64,000 nucleotides of DNA from Chionoecetes opilio (lineage: Eukaryota; Arthropoda; Malacostraca; Decapoda; Majidae). Location of the stretch: contig JACEEZ010002660.1 of assembly GCA_016584305.1 (NCBI GenBank), positions 1 through 64,000 on the forward strand. Direction: 5' to 3'. The notes beneath the pieces were generated by a model. The model searched no databases. It had not been told where the DNA came from and was given only the letters and a program-made list of their open reading frames with translations. This document shows, one piece after another, positions 44,654 through 56,562 of this stretch. The position numbers and the translations under genes were made by a program. The first letter of the stretch is position 1; the number at the start of each line of letters is the position of its first letter.

Positions 44654-46056
44654 CTGGTGTTGTAGCCAAGACCAAGCCTCTGAGACCAAGACCAGACAGA
44701 CTTTCCGAGACAAGACAGCCCTCCGAGACCAAGACCAAGACCAAGACCCTCCGAAACAGACAAGACCCAGAACAGCATATAACATTAATTTTTTATAAAT
44801 ATGACTATTATAGATGTTTGTGGTCTTGTAGCCTACTGCGTAAATACTACCTAAATGGTATGTGCTAAAGTTGTTCGGATGGATCGCCGCAAGTGCTTGA
44901 TTAAAGACGAAGTCGTGCCAGCCTTGTTCGTGGACGTGATGCTTTGCTTGCGGAAAAGTACAAAACTGCGTGTGCTTCGAGTTCCCGTGTTTCTTATAAA
45001 AAAAACTCCTGGGGTCCTTGAACGCCAAATTTGATAACTGCTGAAGATGCCGACCATGATTACTCATTCCGGTTGCGAACGGAAAACTACAGCGAAGACT
45101 AGTCAGTACCTACACCTCCACTGCCGACGTCACGACAGACAGAGGTTGCCAGGTCCTGCCAATTATGTATTTCGTGCAGAACAGTACTCACAAATTTTGG
45201 AATTGCCAAGAAATAGTCGTCAATTGAATTCATTTCTTATGATGAAAAAAATTTGAAAATGCCAAAAAGTAAAAGTGTTAATGCCAAAAGTTATATTGTG
45301 GTTTGTGCACCTGGCAACACTGCTTGGCCAGATGTGCCGATTGTAACGATAACGACGCTCTGTAGAAGGGGGGTAAGGGTAACGTATAAGGGAGGAAATT
45401 TATATTTACAAAATTAATATAGTGAACAACCTGAACCATCTGGTCAAAAATATTTCTTCTTTCATTGCTTCGTGGCATGAAGAAACAAACATAGGAAAAA
45501 TAGCAATTTGTGTGGTTACGTTTTCCAAGCGAGCTAGCTAAACCTGTGGTGTACGTGTACGAAGGGTGCGGGGATTGGCACAGGCCCTACACATATATGA
45601 AGTACACGGATGGTGAACAGAGCTGCAAAAACATGCGTGCGTGCAAACGGAGATTATCACTGCGAGAATGGCCACGGTCATGCATGGTTCTCTCGACTGC
45701 ACGCACTCTATCAGCGCTCGCAAGGCCAGCTCATGCAGCAATCGCCGTAGAGCTAGTCAGGCAGTATCTATTAGGACAGTACAACGCTTGTATGGCGGCG
45801 CCGTGAATCGAAAACAACCCAACAGTCATGATTTTTCTCCGTGTTATGATAATACATTACAACCTTCCCACGCCTGACGATGCACTTTTTTTAACCTGGT
45901 CTCGACCTGGCGATCGAGCCAAACTCCGAGACCAGACGCTTCGAGACCAAGATAAAGAACAAGCCACATCAAACGAGACCAAGACCAAGACCCAAAATCA
46001 AACTGGTCTCGAGACCGGTCTCGAGACCAAGACCAGTCTCGAGGACTACAACACTG
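44654..46056 (-). mobile_element. Non-autonomous hAT with BED-finger remnant, copy 2 (inverted)
   Basis: Perfect 8-bp target duplication ATCTGAGC (44,646-44,653 and 46,057-46,064). The ends are CTGGTGTTGTAGCC and the complement gactacaacactg. Subterminal GACCAAGACC repeats lie at 44,668-44,770 and 45,905-46,045. It is the reverse complement of copy 1 at 28,677-30,035 over most of its length. The BED-finger remnant lies on the minus strand at 44,850-45,040. No catalytic domain. Confidence 0.88.
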
Positions 46057-46064
46057 ATCTGAGC

Positions 46065-46400
46065 AGCTCGCGGAAGCACGCCGTTGAAATACTCCTTCAG
46101 ATTAGGATGATAGATTTCCTGCTTCAACTGGGAGTTCAAGTTAACATCTTCAAGACAATCATCAATATAAGTACATATGCCTCATATACCAAAGGCATTT
46201 CATTACAAATGCAGGATGATATTTCAGCAAAGGTCTCCCTTTACAATAAACGTTTTCTAATTTTTCAAGAGAAGTACAATTCAATGGCAGGCTACGAATG
46301 GTATCATTCTAGCCTACTATGTGGCGAAATTCTCAAGAATATGTTGTTGAATTTGATGCACAGCTCACAGGCAACACTTGCCAATAAAAAATACTCCCCA
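46065..46400 (+). other. Open stretch of unknown nature beside the hAT insertion
   Basis: A plus-strand frame is open from the hAT right end to 46,604. Its first ~110 residues (RKHAVEILLQIRMIDFLLQ...) have a protein-like, helix-rich composition, but no family is recognised. The rest of the frame crosses a GC-rich hairpin region and does not look coding. I cannot call it a gene. Confidence 0.25.
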
Positions 46401-46424
46401 CCCCTTTATTACCCCAAACACAAA

Positions 46425-46545
46425 GACGGGGGGCCCCGGAGCCCTCCTATGTCCCGGCGGCCCACGATGTACGACGTAGGGCCGCTGGGAATTTGCTCAG
46501 AGGCTCCCCGGGCGGGCCGCTCCCAGCGGCCCGCCGTAGGGCATA
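46425..46545. repeat. GC-rich hairpin patch
   Basis: TAGGGCCGCTGGGAA and the complementary CTCCCAGCGGCCC can pair within about 60 bp, in an otherwise AT-rich setting. Confidence 0.5.
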
Positions 46546-46567
46546 TGACCATTTGCCGCTTTTTTAT

Positions 46568-46738
46568 ATTAATGATTGAGGAATATTATGGTTATACTTT
46601 CTAAGTATATTGCAGTATAGTAATGTTTTAAGGGGTGTTGCACAACCCATTAGCCGATTAATAGACTAATGGGCTGTTCAACACTTATAAAACATTACAT
46701 ATATGCAATATCTTAAAAATTAACCAGAAATATTCCTA
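46568..46738. mobile_element. Small foldback element
   Basis: GTAATGTTTTAAGGGGTGTTGCACAACCCATTAG is split around a 9-base loop and matched in reverse complement (left arm about 46,619-46,652, right arm about 46,662-46,694). Weaker pairing (TATTGCAGTATAG with ATATATGCAATA, GAATATTATGG with CCAGAAATATTC) extends the arms to about 80 bp. Confidence 0.75.
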
Positions 46739-46739
46739 T

Positions 46740-47640
46740 GTCGTTATCCAGTAATACGATAAAAAAGGAAGTGCTAGATCATAATTGCTACGGACATTGT
46801 TTTTTCATAAGTACAAAACATTTTCGTTATTGGGTTTACATGCTGGTGTACGTGGAACACTGAACAGCATGTAGAAGGATATAGGTTGCGGCGAACAACA
46901 TAACAACATCCACCCACTCGTGCGTTTTCCATAACTGATTTTTCACTCATGACACAGCGCCGGCCCCGTCAGGAATTCCTAAAAAAACGTGTCGTACTGA
47001 AATTATTTATTTTATTCAGTCTTTTTTCGATATAATAAAGGAGCGAAAACGTTATAACTAAGTTTTCCATTATGTTATCGACTGGTTAAGGTGGACAATT
47101 TAGGCCTTTTGAGGTTTTTAAACCCTTTGAAAAGGCTATCGTACGTCTGCAGTTTAGTGATTGATAGCTTGGAAAAATTTTCAAAAAATATTCTATTCTA
47201 AATCAGATATTATCTATGTTAACTCCATCATCTACATATTCCTTTAGGTGTACCGTTGAGTATTGATATGTTTGATAATATGTTGGAAGTTATTGGAAAA
47301 AAGGGAAATATGACCTTGTGTTTTTCCGTAATAATCTTCCCCGCGGTAATCAAGTGTTATTTTATTTTAAAACTACTACACACACAGACAACTGATAACC
47401 TTTTTCCATGTAAACTCCTTCCTATGTACGTATCTCATCTTTATTTCTATGTATTTATCTTGGTGTTTCCTGATTAAGCTGGAAATATTTGGGAAAAAAA
47501 CTGAATATGATATTTCTATAAACTATTATAAAAACTTTTATAAAATTTTAATAGCTTGAACAGGCCTAATAATAGTGATGGTACCGATATTGAATACTTG
47601 TAAAATTACTGACTTAAAATATATAATATGAAATTAATAT
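46740..47640. other. No gene seen; AT-rich
   Basis: No coding region, RNA or element end could be supported. Confidence 0.4.
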
Positions 47641-47659
47641 TTCCCACTTAAAATACTAC

Positions 47660-47930
47660 CAGCGCCCAGCGGGCCCCCGGAGGATTCCGTCAGTTGCCGC
47701 TGCTTGCCCTACTGATGTAATATACTCAAATATCATATAACGTTGTTTCAAAATGTTTACAATAGAAATTTAATTCTGAAATTCTGTACATTAATTTTCA
47801 ACATGGTAAATTAATCCCGTCTGAAAATACCCACGGGCCTTCCGGAGGCGACGGAGGTAAATTTGCCGCCGGCGGCCGCCGTTGCCGCTCTACGGCCGAC
47901 GTCGGCGCCGGTGATGGTTGCTGGGCACCT
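47660..47930. other. GC-rich patches in AT-rich sequence
   Basis: Two CpG-rich islands (about 47,660-47,695 and 47,845-47,930; GCCGCCGGCGGCCGCC) flank AT-rich sequence. No ORF or recognised element. Confidence 0.35.
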
Positions 47931-48057
47931 ACTACTAACTATTAACCACCTTTTCAACTACTAAATTTAACACAACCTAAAATACTACTACTACTAAACT
48001 TCCAACCCAGTGCATCGTCGAACCCTTTCCCAAATCATTTATTTACGGTGATACACA

Positions 48058-48418
48058 GACAACAGGTGTGTTGCGAGGCCGTACAGGTGTGTAGTTGACC
48101 GGTGTCTTGCGAGGCCGTACAGGTGTTAGTGATAGGTGTGTGCGAGGCCGTACAGGTGTGTAGTGACAGGTGTCTTGCGAGGCCGTACGTGTAGATGACA
48201 GGTGTGTTGCGAGCCGTACAGGTGTGTATGACAGGTGTTTTGCGAGGCCGTACAGTGTGTAGTGACAGGTCTTCCGAGGCCGTACAGGTGTGTATTGACA
48301 GGTGTGTTGCGAGGTCGTACAGTGTGTAGTGACAGTGTGTGCGAGGCCGTACAGGTGTGTATGTGCAGTTGTGTTGCGAGGCTTACAGGTGTGTAGTGCA
48401 GGTGTGGTGTATGTGGTA
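48058..48418. repeat. Minisatellite of about 34 bp (about 11 units)
   Basis: Units of the type GACAGGTGTGTTGCGAGGCC + GTACAGGTGTGTAGT, noisy with single-base losses. The antisense frame over it is a by-product. Confidence 0.93.
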
Positions 48419-48789
48419 AAGTGAGAGAGGCTAAGAGTGCAGTGTTGCCCCCGAGTGTGTGTGTGGTCTGACCTAAAGAGCGAACGCGCAGTTCTCGTCC
48501 ACTATAAACGGCGTCGCCCCGTGCCGCCACGGCCCGGGACGGCGCGGGGCCACATGGTCCATAGAAGCTACTCTCGGGATTACAGGAAGTTACATTATCA
48601 AAAAACTTTGGCCCTAATCAAAAAACCTTTCTAATTAGGTATCGTTGCCATTGAAAGTAGTTTCTTTTCGTACACTGATTTTGAGTATTTTCGTACATAC
48701 CTGGTGTCGTTCCGTACTCTAGTGTCACGTTCAACTCTGAGCTGAGTGTACGAAACGACTATGGTTTCATATAGACTCCAAACAACTTT

Positions 48790-49160
48790 TGGTAATGAAT
48801 GGACGAGAGTTCGCGGTCGTTTTCAGAGACATCAACTATTTTTTCTTGGCCTATAATAGGTGCTTGTTGCAATGTAGATAGTTTTTATTTTGCGCACCCC
48901 CCCCCCACCCCCCCAAAAAATAAATAATAATAATGAAACCTAACCTAACCTTATAGGTTTTTAATGCAACCTAACCTAACCTTATAGGTTTTAATGAAAC
49001 CTAACATAACCTTAAAGTTTTAATGAAACTACCCTACCCTTATAGTTGTATGAAACTTAACTAACTTTAACCCAAAGTATACTTTTTTTTTCTTTTTTTT
49101 TTCGGGCAAAATAAGCATCTCCATTTAGAACAAGCACCGCTTTATTAGGAAGCGCTATGA
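48790..49160. mobile_element. Partial copy of the 43,082-type MITE
   Basis: GACGAGAGTTCGCGGTCG and TTTTCAGAGACA (left) and a right arm with GGGCAAAATAAGCATCTCC and AGAACAAGCACC match the MITE arms. The core has CCTAACCTAACCTTATAGG repeats (48,943-49,075). Confidence 0.7.
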
Positions 49161-49354
49161 TCATTTGTATCATAACAGCACTCAGGTCTGCTTCCGTTTC
49201 CCCACTAATTGTTAACAAGTAATAACAAATATACTTATAACTATTCTACCTATATAAAAAACAGTATATTCATATCCACCTATATTGTTTTTAACTAGTA
49301 GGGTGGATGACTGGAGTGGGTAGATGTATTAAGAGTTGGATGGGGCTGGGTGGG

Positions 49355-49512
49355 GAGTGGGTGTGGATGTGTGTGTGTGTGTTGTGTGTGGGTTTGGGTG
49401 TCTGGGTGTGTGTGGGTGTGTGTGTGTCGTGTGTGTGTGTGTGGTGGTGTGGTGTGTGTATGTGTGGTGTGTGTGTGTGGTGGTGGTGCGTGTGTTGTGT
49501 GTGGTTGTCTGT
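49355..49512. repeat. (GT)n / GTGG microsatellite
   Basis: Interrupted GT-rich tract. Cys/Val or His/Thr repeat frames over it are not genes. Confidence 0.9.
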
Positions 49513-49798
49513 TTGTAAGGACATAGCAGCACAGCTTGGCATGACAGGCGATAACACACCAGCACAGCAACACGAGCCGCAGAAACAAGGCTTTGTTTGG
49601 TTTGGCAGATGGCGGCAGTTTGGAACCAGTGGCTGACCAGGCTTTCCGCGATCCATGGTATTAGATCAGTGTTACGTCCGAAAATTGCGCTATTATCCGT
49701 TACATCGAGCCATATACCACTGTATACCTGGACTTCGCACGGAATATCGCCTGTTGCACATGGGCCTGAACTTGTCCTGAGTCGGAGGGCAGCTCGGA

Positions 49799-49801
<3 letters not shown>

Positions 49802-49854
<53 letters not shown>

Positions 49855-49856
49855 CG
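49802..49856. repeat. (TA)n microsatellite
   Basis: Nearly pure TA tract directly beside the left end of the 49,858 foldback element. Confidence 0.93.
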
Positions 49857-49857
49857 C

Positions 49858-50602
49858 ATCATATAGACTGGTTTTTATCATATATATGAATTACTGTAAT
49901 CTTCGTAATATTTGTTTATAATATTCTCAAATAAAAAACAGTAAACACGGTAAAGAAATGCATTAACGAGACCTGAGAAATATCATGAACCAGATTCACT
50001 TCAACTCTTCGCCATTTAAAACTTTGGCAATTCAACTTTTATCATGAAGGGTATCAATAAAGCGCACTTTTATAGCTTTTCCATTACGATATTGTGTTAG
50101 CTGATAAATTAATTTAGAACCGATGCAAAAATGAAGCGTGAAATAATAATAAATCATCAATCGGGTAAATTTCCCCGATTGGTTGAGGTTATTTATTTAG
50201 TTAACGCTAATTTATACTGGTGCCTAATTCGTTTTATCAGAAAACGAAATATTAGTAAATAAATAACATCATCATCGGGAAAATGTACCCGATTGATGAT
50301 TTATTGGTTTATTTAACGCTAATTTTTGCATGGTTCTAAGTAATTTATCAGATAACGAAATATAGGCAAAGGAAAGCGAACACATTGCGGCTTCTATTGA
50401 TACCCTTCATGATAAAAGTTGACTCCAGTTTAAATGCGCAGAGTTAATTGATATTTAGTTCATGCAGAGTTCTTCATAGTCTCGTAATGGCTTTCTTTAG
50501 CGTGTTTTACTGTTTTTTATTTAATAATATTTATAAGAACAACATTTTACGGAAGATTACAGTAATATCATATATACTGCTAAACCAGTCTATATGATAG
50601 TC
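49858..50602. mobile_element. Foldback element of about 745 bp
   Basis: The left end ATCATATAGACTGGTTTT (49,858) is mirrored by AAACCAGTCTATATGAT (50,584-50,600). Further inverted matches are ATTACTGTAATCTTC (49,890) with GGAAGATTACAGTAAT (50,552), ATCATGAAGGGTATCAATA (50,041) with TTGATACCCTTCATGAT (50,397), and AATCATCAATCGGG with CCCGATTGATGATTT near the centre. Arms are about 340 bp. No coding capacity. Confidence 0.88.
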
Positions 50603-52104
50603 CATAGACACTATCTCTCTTTGTCGGGCGCCCCGCAGACCCTATGCAGCCGCAATTCAAACATTGTCGCGTGGTGCAGTCCAGGCCAGTATTCCAGCAA
50701 CACATACGCCCGGTGTATGTCAGCTCATCTGAGATACTCCTCTTTCGAAACTTTCTTGGATCATGAGCTACCTCTGCGCCAATCGATGACGTCCACAACG
50801 CCAGACTTTTCCACTCGTGCAAGTCTGCGCCAACCCTCCCTGCTGGATCAGCAACTACTTACTCCATTTCCGTGACCGTCACAGGGCCAATATTAATGGC
50901 GTAGATTTAACCACCTCGATGAGGAGGCGTAGCCCCGGTGTTCTCATATGATAATTAAAACGTCATTATCTTTCTCTAATAGACGGTACCACCGAGGTAG
51001 GATTGAAATATAAGCTATGGTAGTCGGCAGCGGCGGGTTTTTACAAATGTTTAGGAGATACAAGCTTGTTGGGAGGCCGCCTCGGCTGTGTAGGGACTGC
51101 CTTCCGGTGTTTTTTTGTATTAGTTCGTTATTGGCAGCACCAGTTTTTTACACCACTAGCGGAGTCTTTGAGCAGAATTGTTGTGGGACGAGGCAGGCTG
51201 GCATCCCGCGACTAATTATAATGTTGTTTCACTATATCGTATTTGACGTTTTTTGAGAATGAAACTTTTGTTTCTGATGCCTGCCCCTCATGACTCTTGC
51301 ACTTGGTTTAGGTCATCAGGACCGCTTGACCTCATTGCCCCTGAATGGTAATGTCGTCACGTTTGCTAGCCTTTAATGGTACAGTCCCCGAACGGCAAGG
51401 AATGCTCGCCACCGTCGAGAATGCTCCATTTTTTTTACGTCGGCGAGAGTTCCGCTTAAGCGACAGTTACAATTAATTTATTAACCATAACAGTACCCAT
51501 CTATTTTTAAACAGCATTTACCCGTGTTGTGATCAGGGACCGAATATCGGGGTTCGTTTAGTGATTGGGGGAGTCTGGGTTTTGACATGGTACGTAACCA
51601 ATGTCCATGTGTTGTATTGAAGTGTAGTTTTAAATATTTTGGGACAAGCGAAAACTTGTCCAATAACGAAATACTTTTTATTCTTTCATTTTGCACCTAT
51701 TACAAGTTGAACTCGCCGAAACTTTTATGTCGGCAAGACTTCTCGTTGGTGTTTCATTTAAATGGACGATAACTGCGCGTCCACTACCGCTATTACCACA
51801 TGCGTTTCTATATTATTTTGTGTTAGTATAACTGTACATGAGTTAATGCACTTCTCGTAACCTTAAAACTATGTTATTATTCTATGTTTGCCCATACTCC
51901 CCCCTCTCCCCCAAAACAGCTTGGGGACCTGGGTAATGCAGATATATGGTTGGGGTACAAATATGCGTCGCAACCACATACTTTTTGAGTTATGGAAATT
52001 AAAAGATTCCTCTAATATTTAGGGAAAATTCATTGATTTCTTCTGAGTCCAGAGACGTGTGAACCTGACGATCCTCACAGAATGATGACTGAAGTGTGAG
52101 AACT

Positions 52105-52760
52105 CCCCCAACCCCCGCTAGGAGGTTTTAGGCTAGGTTAGGATGATCTGGTTAGGTTAGGTTTAGGTTAGATTTGGTTAGGTTACTATTTTGGTTAGTT
52201 AGTTTTGGTTAGGTAGGTTATGTTTCGGTGGGTCAAGCCCCCCCTAGGTTTGTTGCATTTTGGTTAGGCGAAATTTCTCTAGATATCAAGAAGATTACCC
52301 TAAGATCTAGGGAATTTTTAACCCCTAAACAAATCTTAAATTACGTGTTTTCCGACGCATATTTGTTCGCCCACCCGAAAACCCCGCATTCCCACAGGTG
52401 CCCAAACTTGTTTGGGGGAATGGCAGAGTATGGGCAAACACTAGAATTTTACCAAACTTATATACATATTGTAGAAATGATATAGTTGTTCTTAGACTAA
52501 TACTCAATACAGACCAATCTCCCCTTCCCAGAGGCCCCCCACCATATAGGAGTTTTTGGTTAGGGTATTATTGATTAGAGGTAGGTTATATTTGGTTAGG
52601 TTAGGTTAGTCTGGTTAGGGTTAGGTTATATTTGTTAGATTTAGGTTAGGTTAGGTAGTTTATCGTGGTCAATCCCCCCGCTAGGTAGATAATTTTGGTT
52701 AGGCCAAATATCTCTAGATATAAGGAAATTACTTTAGATCTAGGGAGTTTGTGTCTCCTC
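52105..52760. repeat. TTAGG-rich modules of copy B
   Basis: GGTTAGGTTAGG tracts at 52,130-52,215 and 52,555-52,665, each followed by the same GCCCCCCGCTAGG, GATCTAGG and CCGCATTCCCACAGG blocks as in copy A. Confidence 0.8.
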
Positions 52761-52869
52761 TACACAATTCTTAAATTGCGTGTCTCCGACGCACTATTTG
52801 CTCCCCACCCAAAACCACCGCATTCCCAGGTTGCCCAACCTTGCTTGGGGTTAGTGGGAGGTATGGGCA

Positions 52870-53170
52870 AAACACTAAAATTTACCGGAAAACTATCGTG
52901 TCCTCAGAAAATGACCGCGCAGTCCTCGTCCATTTTTACCAAAACACTAATTTTTATGCAAGGAAAATCTAGTCATTGTTTCAGAAAATGACTGCGCAGT
53001 CCTCGTCATTTTTTTATCAAAAACATTAATTTACCCAAGGAAAAACTAGTCATTGTCTCAGAATGACCGCGCAGTCCTTGTCCATTTTTTACCAAAAGCA
53101 CTCTTTTAGGCAGGAAAATCTAGTCAGTGTGTTCAGAAAAATGACCGCGCAGTCCTCGTTCATTTTTACC
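52870..53170. repeat. Minisatellite of about 76 bp in copy B
   Basis: Four units with AAAATGACCGCGCAGTCCTC and AAGGAAAATCTAGTCA, as in copy A at 42,425-42,715. Confidence 0.85.
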
Positions 53171-53274
53171 GGTATCTTTCCTTAATATCCCATAGCTAAC
53201 CTAACCCATTACCTTCGGCGAGAGTTCCTGCCGCATGGTGTCAGGACGAGAATTTTGGTAGACGCGAGTACCAG

Positions 53275-55009
53275 TGTATGCACTTATTCGGGAAGATAGT
53301 ATGGAATTATTATCATTAATTCCCGAGTTATGTCTTGTAAGTAGTTCTTTTTGTTTTCACGGGTGACTCATCGATGTATGAGTGAAGGGGACTATTTTTT
53401 TTCATCATTTGTCCGTCCTACACGCCATTTTGTTTATATTCTTCGTTCTTCTCCGCAGTTCTTTCCTCTGTCTTCCTTCCCCCCCCCCGACAATGCCGTA
53501 TGCGGAGTCAAAATCCGTGGATAATATTCCGCGATCAGTGATAACTAATGATTTCAATCTTTCATCTTTCCCCAGCTCTCTGATCAAGACCGAGTACAAC
53601 TCCCCAGATTCTTAATGTCTTTCAATAATCCTATCGTTATCGTCATGGTCATACATGTACGTGTTATAAAGATACGTGCTAAATTGAAGCCCTACCAAAT
53701 TTTATGCCTACATATTTCATACCCTCTCACTCTTGATGTCACGCGGTTCGGAGTTTTTTGTAAAACTCGACATTACATATAAAACCCCCTTCTCGTTATT
53801 AGTTAGCATATTAAATTCTCTATTCAAATTACAGGTTGTATTATAGGCAGCCTTGTATAGTACACGATTTTTTCATTATTTTATTAGGTAGTTTGTGATT
53901 ATAGCTCTTCATTGAGTCACGTCTAGACCCTTCAACGATTCCCTTTTTTTCTCTCGGGCGTGTAACGCCGGGACACGCCAGTCCCCCTCAACCTCTTGTA
54001 GTAAGTCCGCTCCACTTCGCTCCTGTATTCCCCCCCGCCCCCCTTTTCCTTGTTATCTATATTTTTTCAAATATAGTAACAATGTTTAGTGTTTTACGCT
54101 AACGTAAGGGGTCTACCCATCCTTATAAGTATTTATTAATGAGTCCCCCGCTCAACTTCTTTAGGCCTTCGACGGAGGAGTCTACATCATCCTTCCGTAG
54201 GAATAGGCTCGCTCGTGTCCTCTTCAGCCATATGGGTCCTTGTGAATATACAACACAACCCAGTACTCTCAATTTTCTCTCCTAATATCATAATCTTCCA
54301 TGTGTAATTATAAAGATTAAGCGGTATGTTACCTAAGTGTAGGATAATTCCAATTAATAGATTCAGTGAGGAGAGTTATGCTCATAAAAGCTTCCTTCAT
54401 CACATAGGAAGAGTTTCCTGTATCAGGGTGTAAAGTTTTTTTCTTGACATCCGATTAGAGTTTTCCGGTGTTGTATTACCCCTTATATGTTGGATATGAT
54501 CTCAAGCAAGAGACATCTTTTCAGTATGAATAAATCTGATGATGTTTGCAAAGATAGTTCTTGTGTTTTATTATAAAACCCAGGTGATTTTCTGTGTTAG
54601 GACAGTTAAATTCCGCACACTTCCAAAGAGTCTACCCCCGCCTTACTCGTATATTCCACGTATCAAGTCACGACTACCAACCATAAATCTAATCTTGACT
54701 ATTATCAAAAACGTGTCCAGGGTGACCTAGAGTACTCTCCGGGACTGGTGGCAGCATCCGCCCTTAACGCCACACCCTGTTCCCTTACCCTAAAGCCCTT
54801 ACCCCTTCCCCTTTCAATACAATCCGCCCATTTCAGTACTCTCCGCGGTGAGACGGGTCAAACTATAATAACATAGTGAAGTCATAAGACTAAGTTAAAT
54901 CCTCCATTCAAGTTGTAATCTATGAAAAATCTTTAATCAAGTAATCTCATTCAAAAACCGTTGACCATTCTAAACCCCCATAGAAATTCCGCCGAAATTC
55001 ATGCAACAC
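53275..55009 (+). mobile_element. Solo LTR of the tubulin-carrying retrotransposon family
   Basis: It begins TGTATGCACTTATTCGGG and is collinear with the LTRs at 12,265 and 15,909. It lacks about 80 bp near its 3' end and ends ATGCAACA. It is flanked by CCAG (53,271-53,274) and ACAG, and the uninterrupted site CCAG|GTAC is preserved in copy A at 42,809. It is therefore an insertion followed by LTR-LTR recombination. Many single-base differences may be sequencing errors. Confidence 0.87.
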
Positions 55010-55299
55010 ACAGGTACCGTTCTCATTATCCGGAATGATAGGTGAAAATAGGTCACTCAGAATGTCTCCTCTTAACGCCCTTTAATATATGATTATATGA
55101 TCAACATGATGTCCTGCCCCTTTTTGTCCTTGAGTAGGTTAATCAGGATGGAGAAATCGCTGGCCCATTATTGTCCTAGAAATATTATTAAAAGTCAATC
55201 AGGATGTCCTGCCGCCTGAAATTAGATTGCCTCCAAATGGTTTATTTCTGGTCAATCTTTACTAGTTCAATGGGGAGTGTTGTATACGTGTACTACTAC

Positions 55300-55495
55300 T
55301 TAGGTAGGGGAAGCACACTCCGGTTCACAACCGAGAAAGTCCCGGGTTCGATCCCGGGTGGAGCGTAAACTAGTTGGGCTGTTTCCTTAAACCCGAGCCC
55401 CTGTCCGACCCAGCAGTGATGGGTACCGGGTGTTAGCCGGGGGGTTTTGTAACCCTCCTCCCCGGGTTGCTGCTTCGGCCACACTAGAAGCAGCT
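55300..55495 (+). mobile_element. tRNA-derived SINE-like module, third type, within copy B
   Basis: GGTTCACAACCGAG and B box GGTTCGATCC (55,345-55,354) lie in a tRNA-like head; the body and tail match 43,801-43,985. It is not a working tRNA gene. Confidence 0.78.
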
Positions 55496-56074
55496 AGCGA
55501 CAGCTCGGTAGGGGTAGTCTGCGAGAGAGCTGTCTAGTTTACAGCGAGATCCATCTTCAGCTGCGTCAATAACTGACGAAATTCTTCAAACATCTATCAA
55601 ACCATTCCTTATCGCTTTAACATGATACTCGATTTGTTTGGGTCAAGCATGCCAGCTGAGTAATCAGCTGATTAATGTTTGTAAACATTAGGTATCGCGT
55701 GCAGCCTTGTGATTGGCTGATAAGACATGTCTGAATAGATAATATAACACTGCTGTATTCGCTTTTAGCGAGGATGACGTCAATGTATTCGCAGCCAATC
55801 GAGCTGGTCTCTGGTGGAGAACTCCGAGATACTCCTCCTTGCACCGGCGTAAGTCCATCTCGGCGGATTATTTCCCCCCCAAAAAAAAAAAAAAGCAGCC
55901 CTCGGCGCAAGAGGAGGGCGAGGATTGCGCCGGAGTAGCATTTACGACACACATACTACACCGCTTGACTTACGCTTTTTTGCTAGATCGGCCCGGAACA
56001 GTGGTCTCTGATCGAGCGAAATCTGACAGCATGGTTTGCTCAGATGCACCAACCACGAACATACTTTTGCCTAC

Positions 56075-56322
56075 AAACCAAAAACATTCAGAATAAGTCT
56101 ATTTATACCAAAATATTTTTGTAAGCTGTTCTTGTCTTGATCTTGTTTTCGAGGGTCTGGTCTTGGTCCTAGTCTTGGGTCTTGTCTCGAGGGTCTTGTC
56201 TTGTCTCAGAAGGGCTGGTCTTGTTCTCGGAGGTCTGGTCTTGGGTCTTGGTCTTGGTCTTGGTCTCGAAGGGTCTGGTCATGGTCTTGATCTCGGAGTG
56301 TCCTGGTCTTGCCTACAACACT
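56075..56322 (+). mobile_element. Truncated right end of the GGTCTTGG-type hAT, copy 3
   Basis: It starts within the sequence equivalent to 29,830 (CAAACCAAAAACATTCAGA), continues with GGTCTTGGTCTCGG-type repeats (56,105-56,310) and ends CTACAACACT. The left part is missing. Confidence 0.8.
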
Positions 56323-56562
56323 TATATTTACTCATTCACAGAGAACGTAGACGGCGCCGCAGCATCAAGTTTTTCGGCCATTCTCCGTTCAGGGTCCCAA
56401 CACCCAGCTGGCCTACACAACCCTGCCTAAACAAACTACTCTACTATGATAACAACGCTCCATCTCCCCGCATCCTACCTGATACGCGATACGCCTATGT
56501 CAGATATGCGGACACCTCCACCAGAAACCACCAAGGCCGTGGCTTCTATCCCTTAGTGCAAC

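Larger units (their letters stand above)
50682..55996 (+). mobile_element. Large TIR-family element, copy B
   Basis: It is collinear with copy A over nearly its whole length, beginning CAGGCCAGTATTCCAGCAA and ending GCTAGATCGGCCCGG, with many single-base losses. It lacks copy A's LINE fragment and MITE but carries a solo LTR (53,275-55,009). It has the same TTAGG modules, minisatellite and SINE module. No protein is encoded. Confidence 0.75.

Noticed and set aside
45828..46604. 258-aa plus-strand frame
   Set aside because: Its N-terminal third is the hAT subterminal GACCAAGACC array and its C-terminal part crosses a GC hairpin. Only the middle is kept as an uncertain finding.
48058..48418. 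CRISPR-like regularly spaced repeat
   Set aside because: The units are contiguous with no unique spacers, the genome is eukaryotic, and no cas genes exist. It is a minisatellite.
49291..49656. Cys/Val and His/Thr-rich frames on both strands
   Set aside because: They result from the GT microsatellite.
55300..55372. Functional tRNA gene
   Set aside because: The tRNA-like head lies in a repeated module inside a transposon and the acceptor stem does not close properly.
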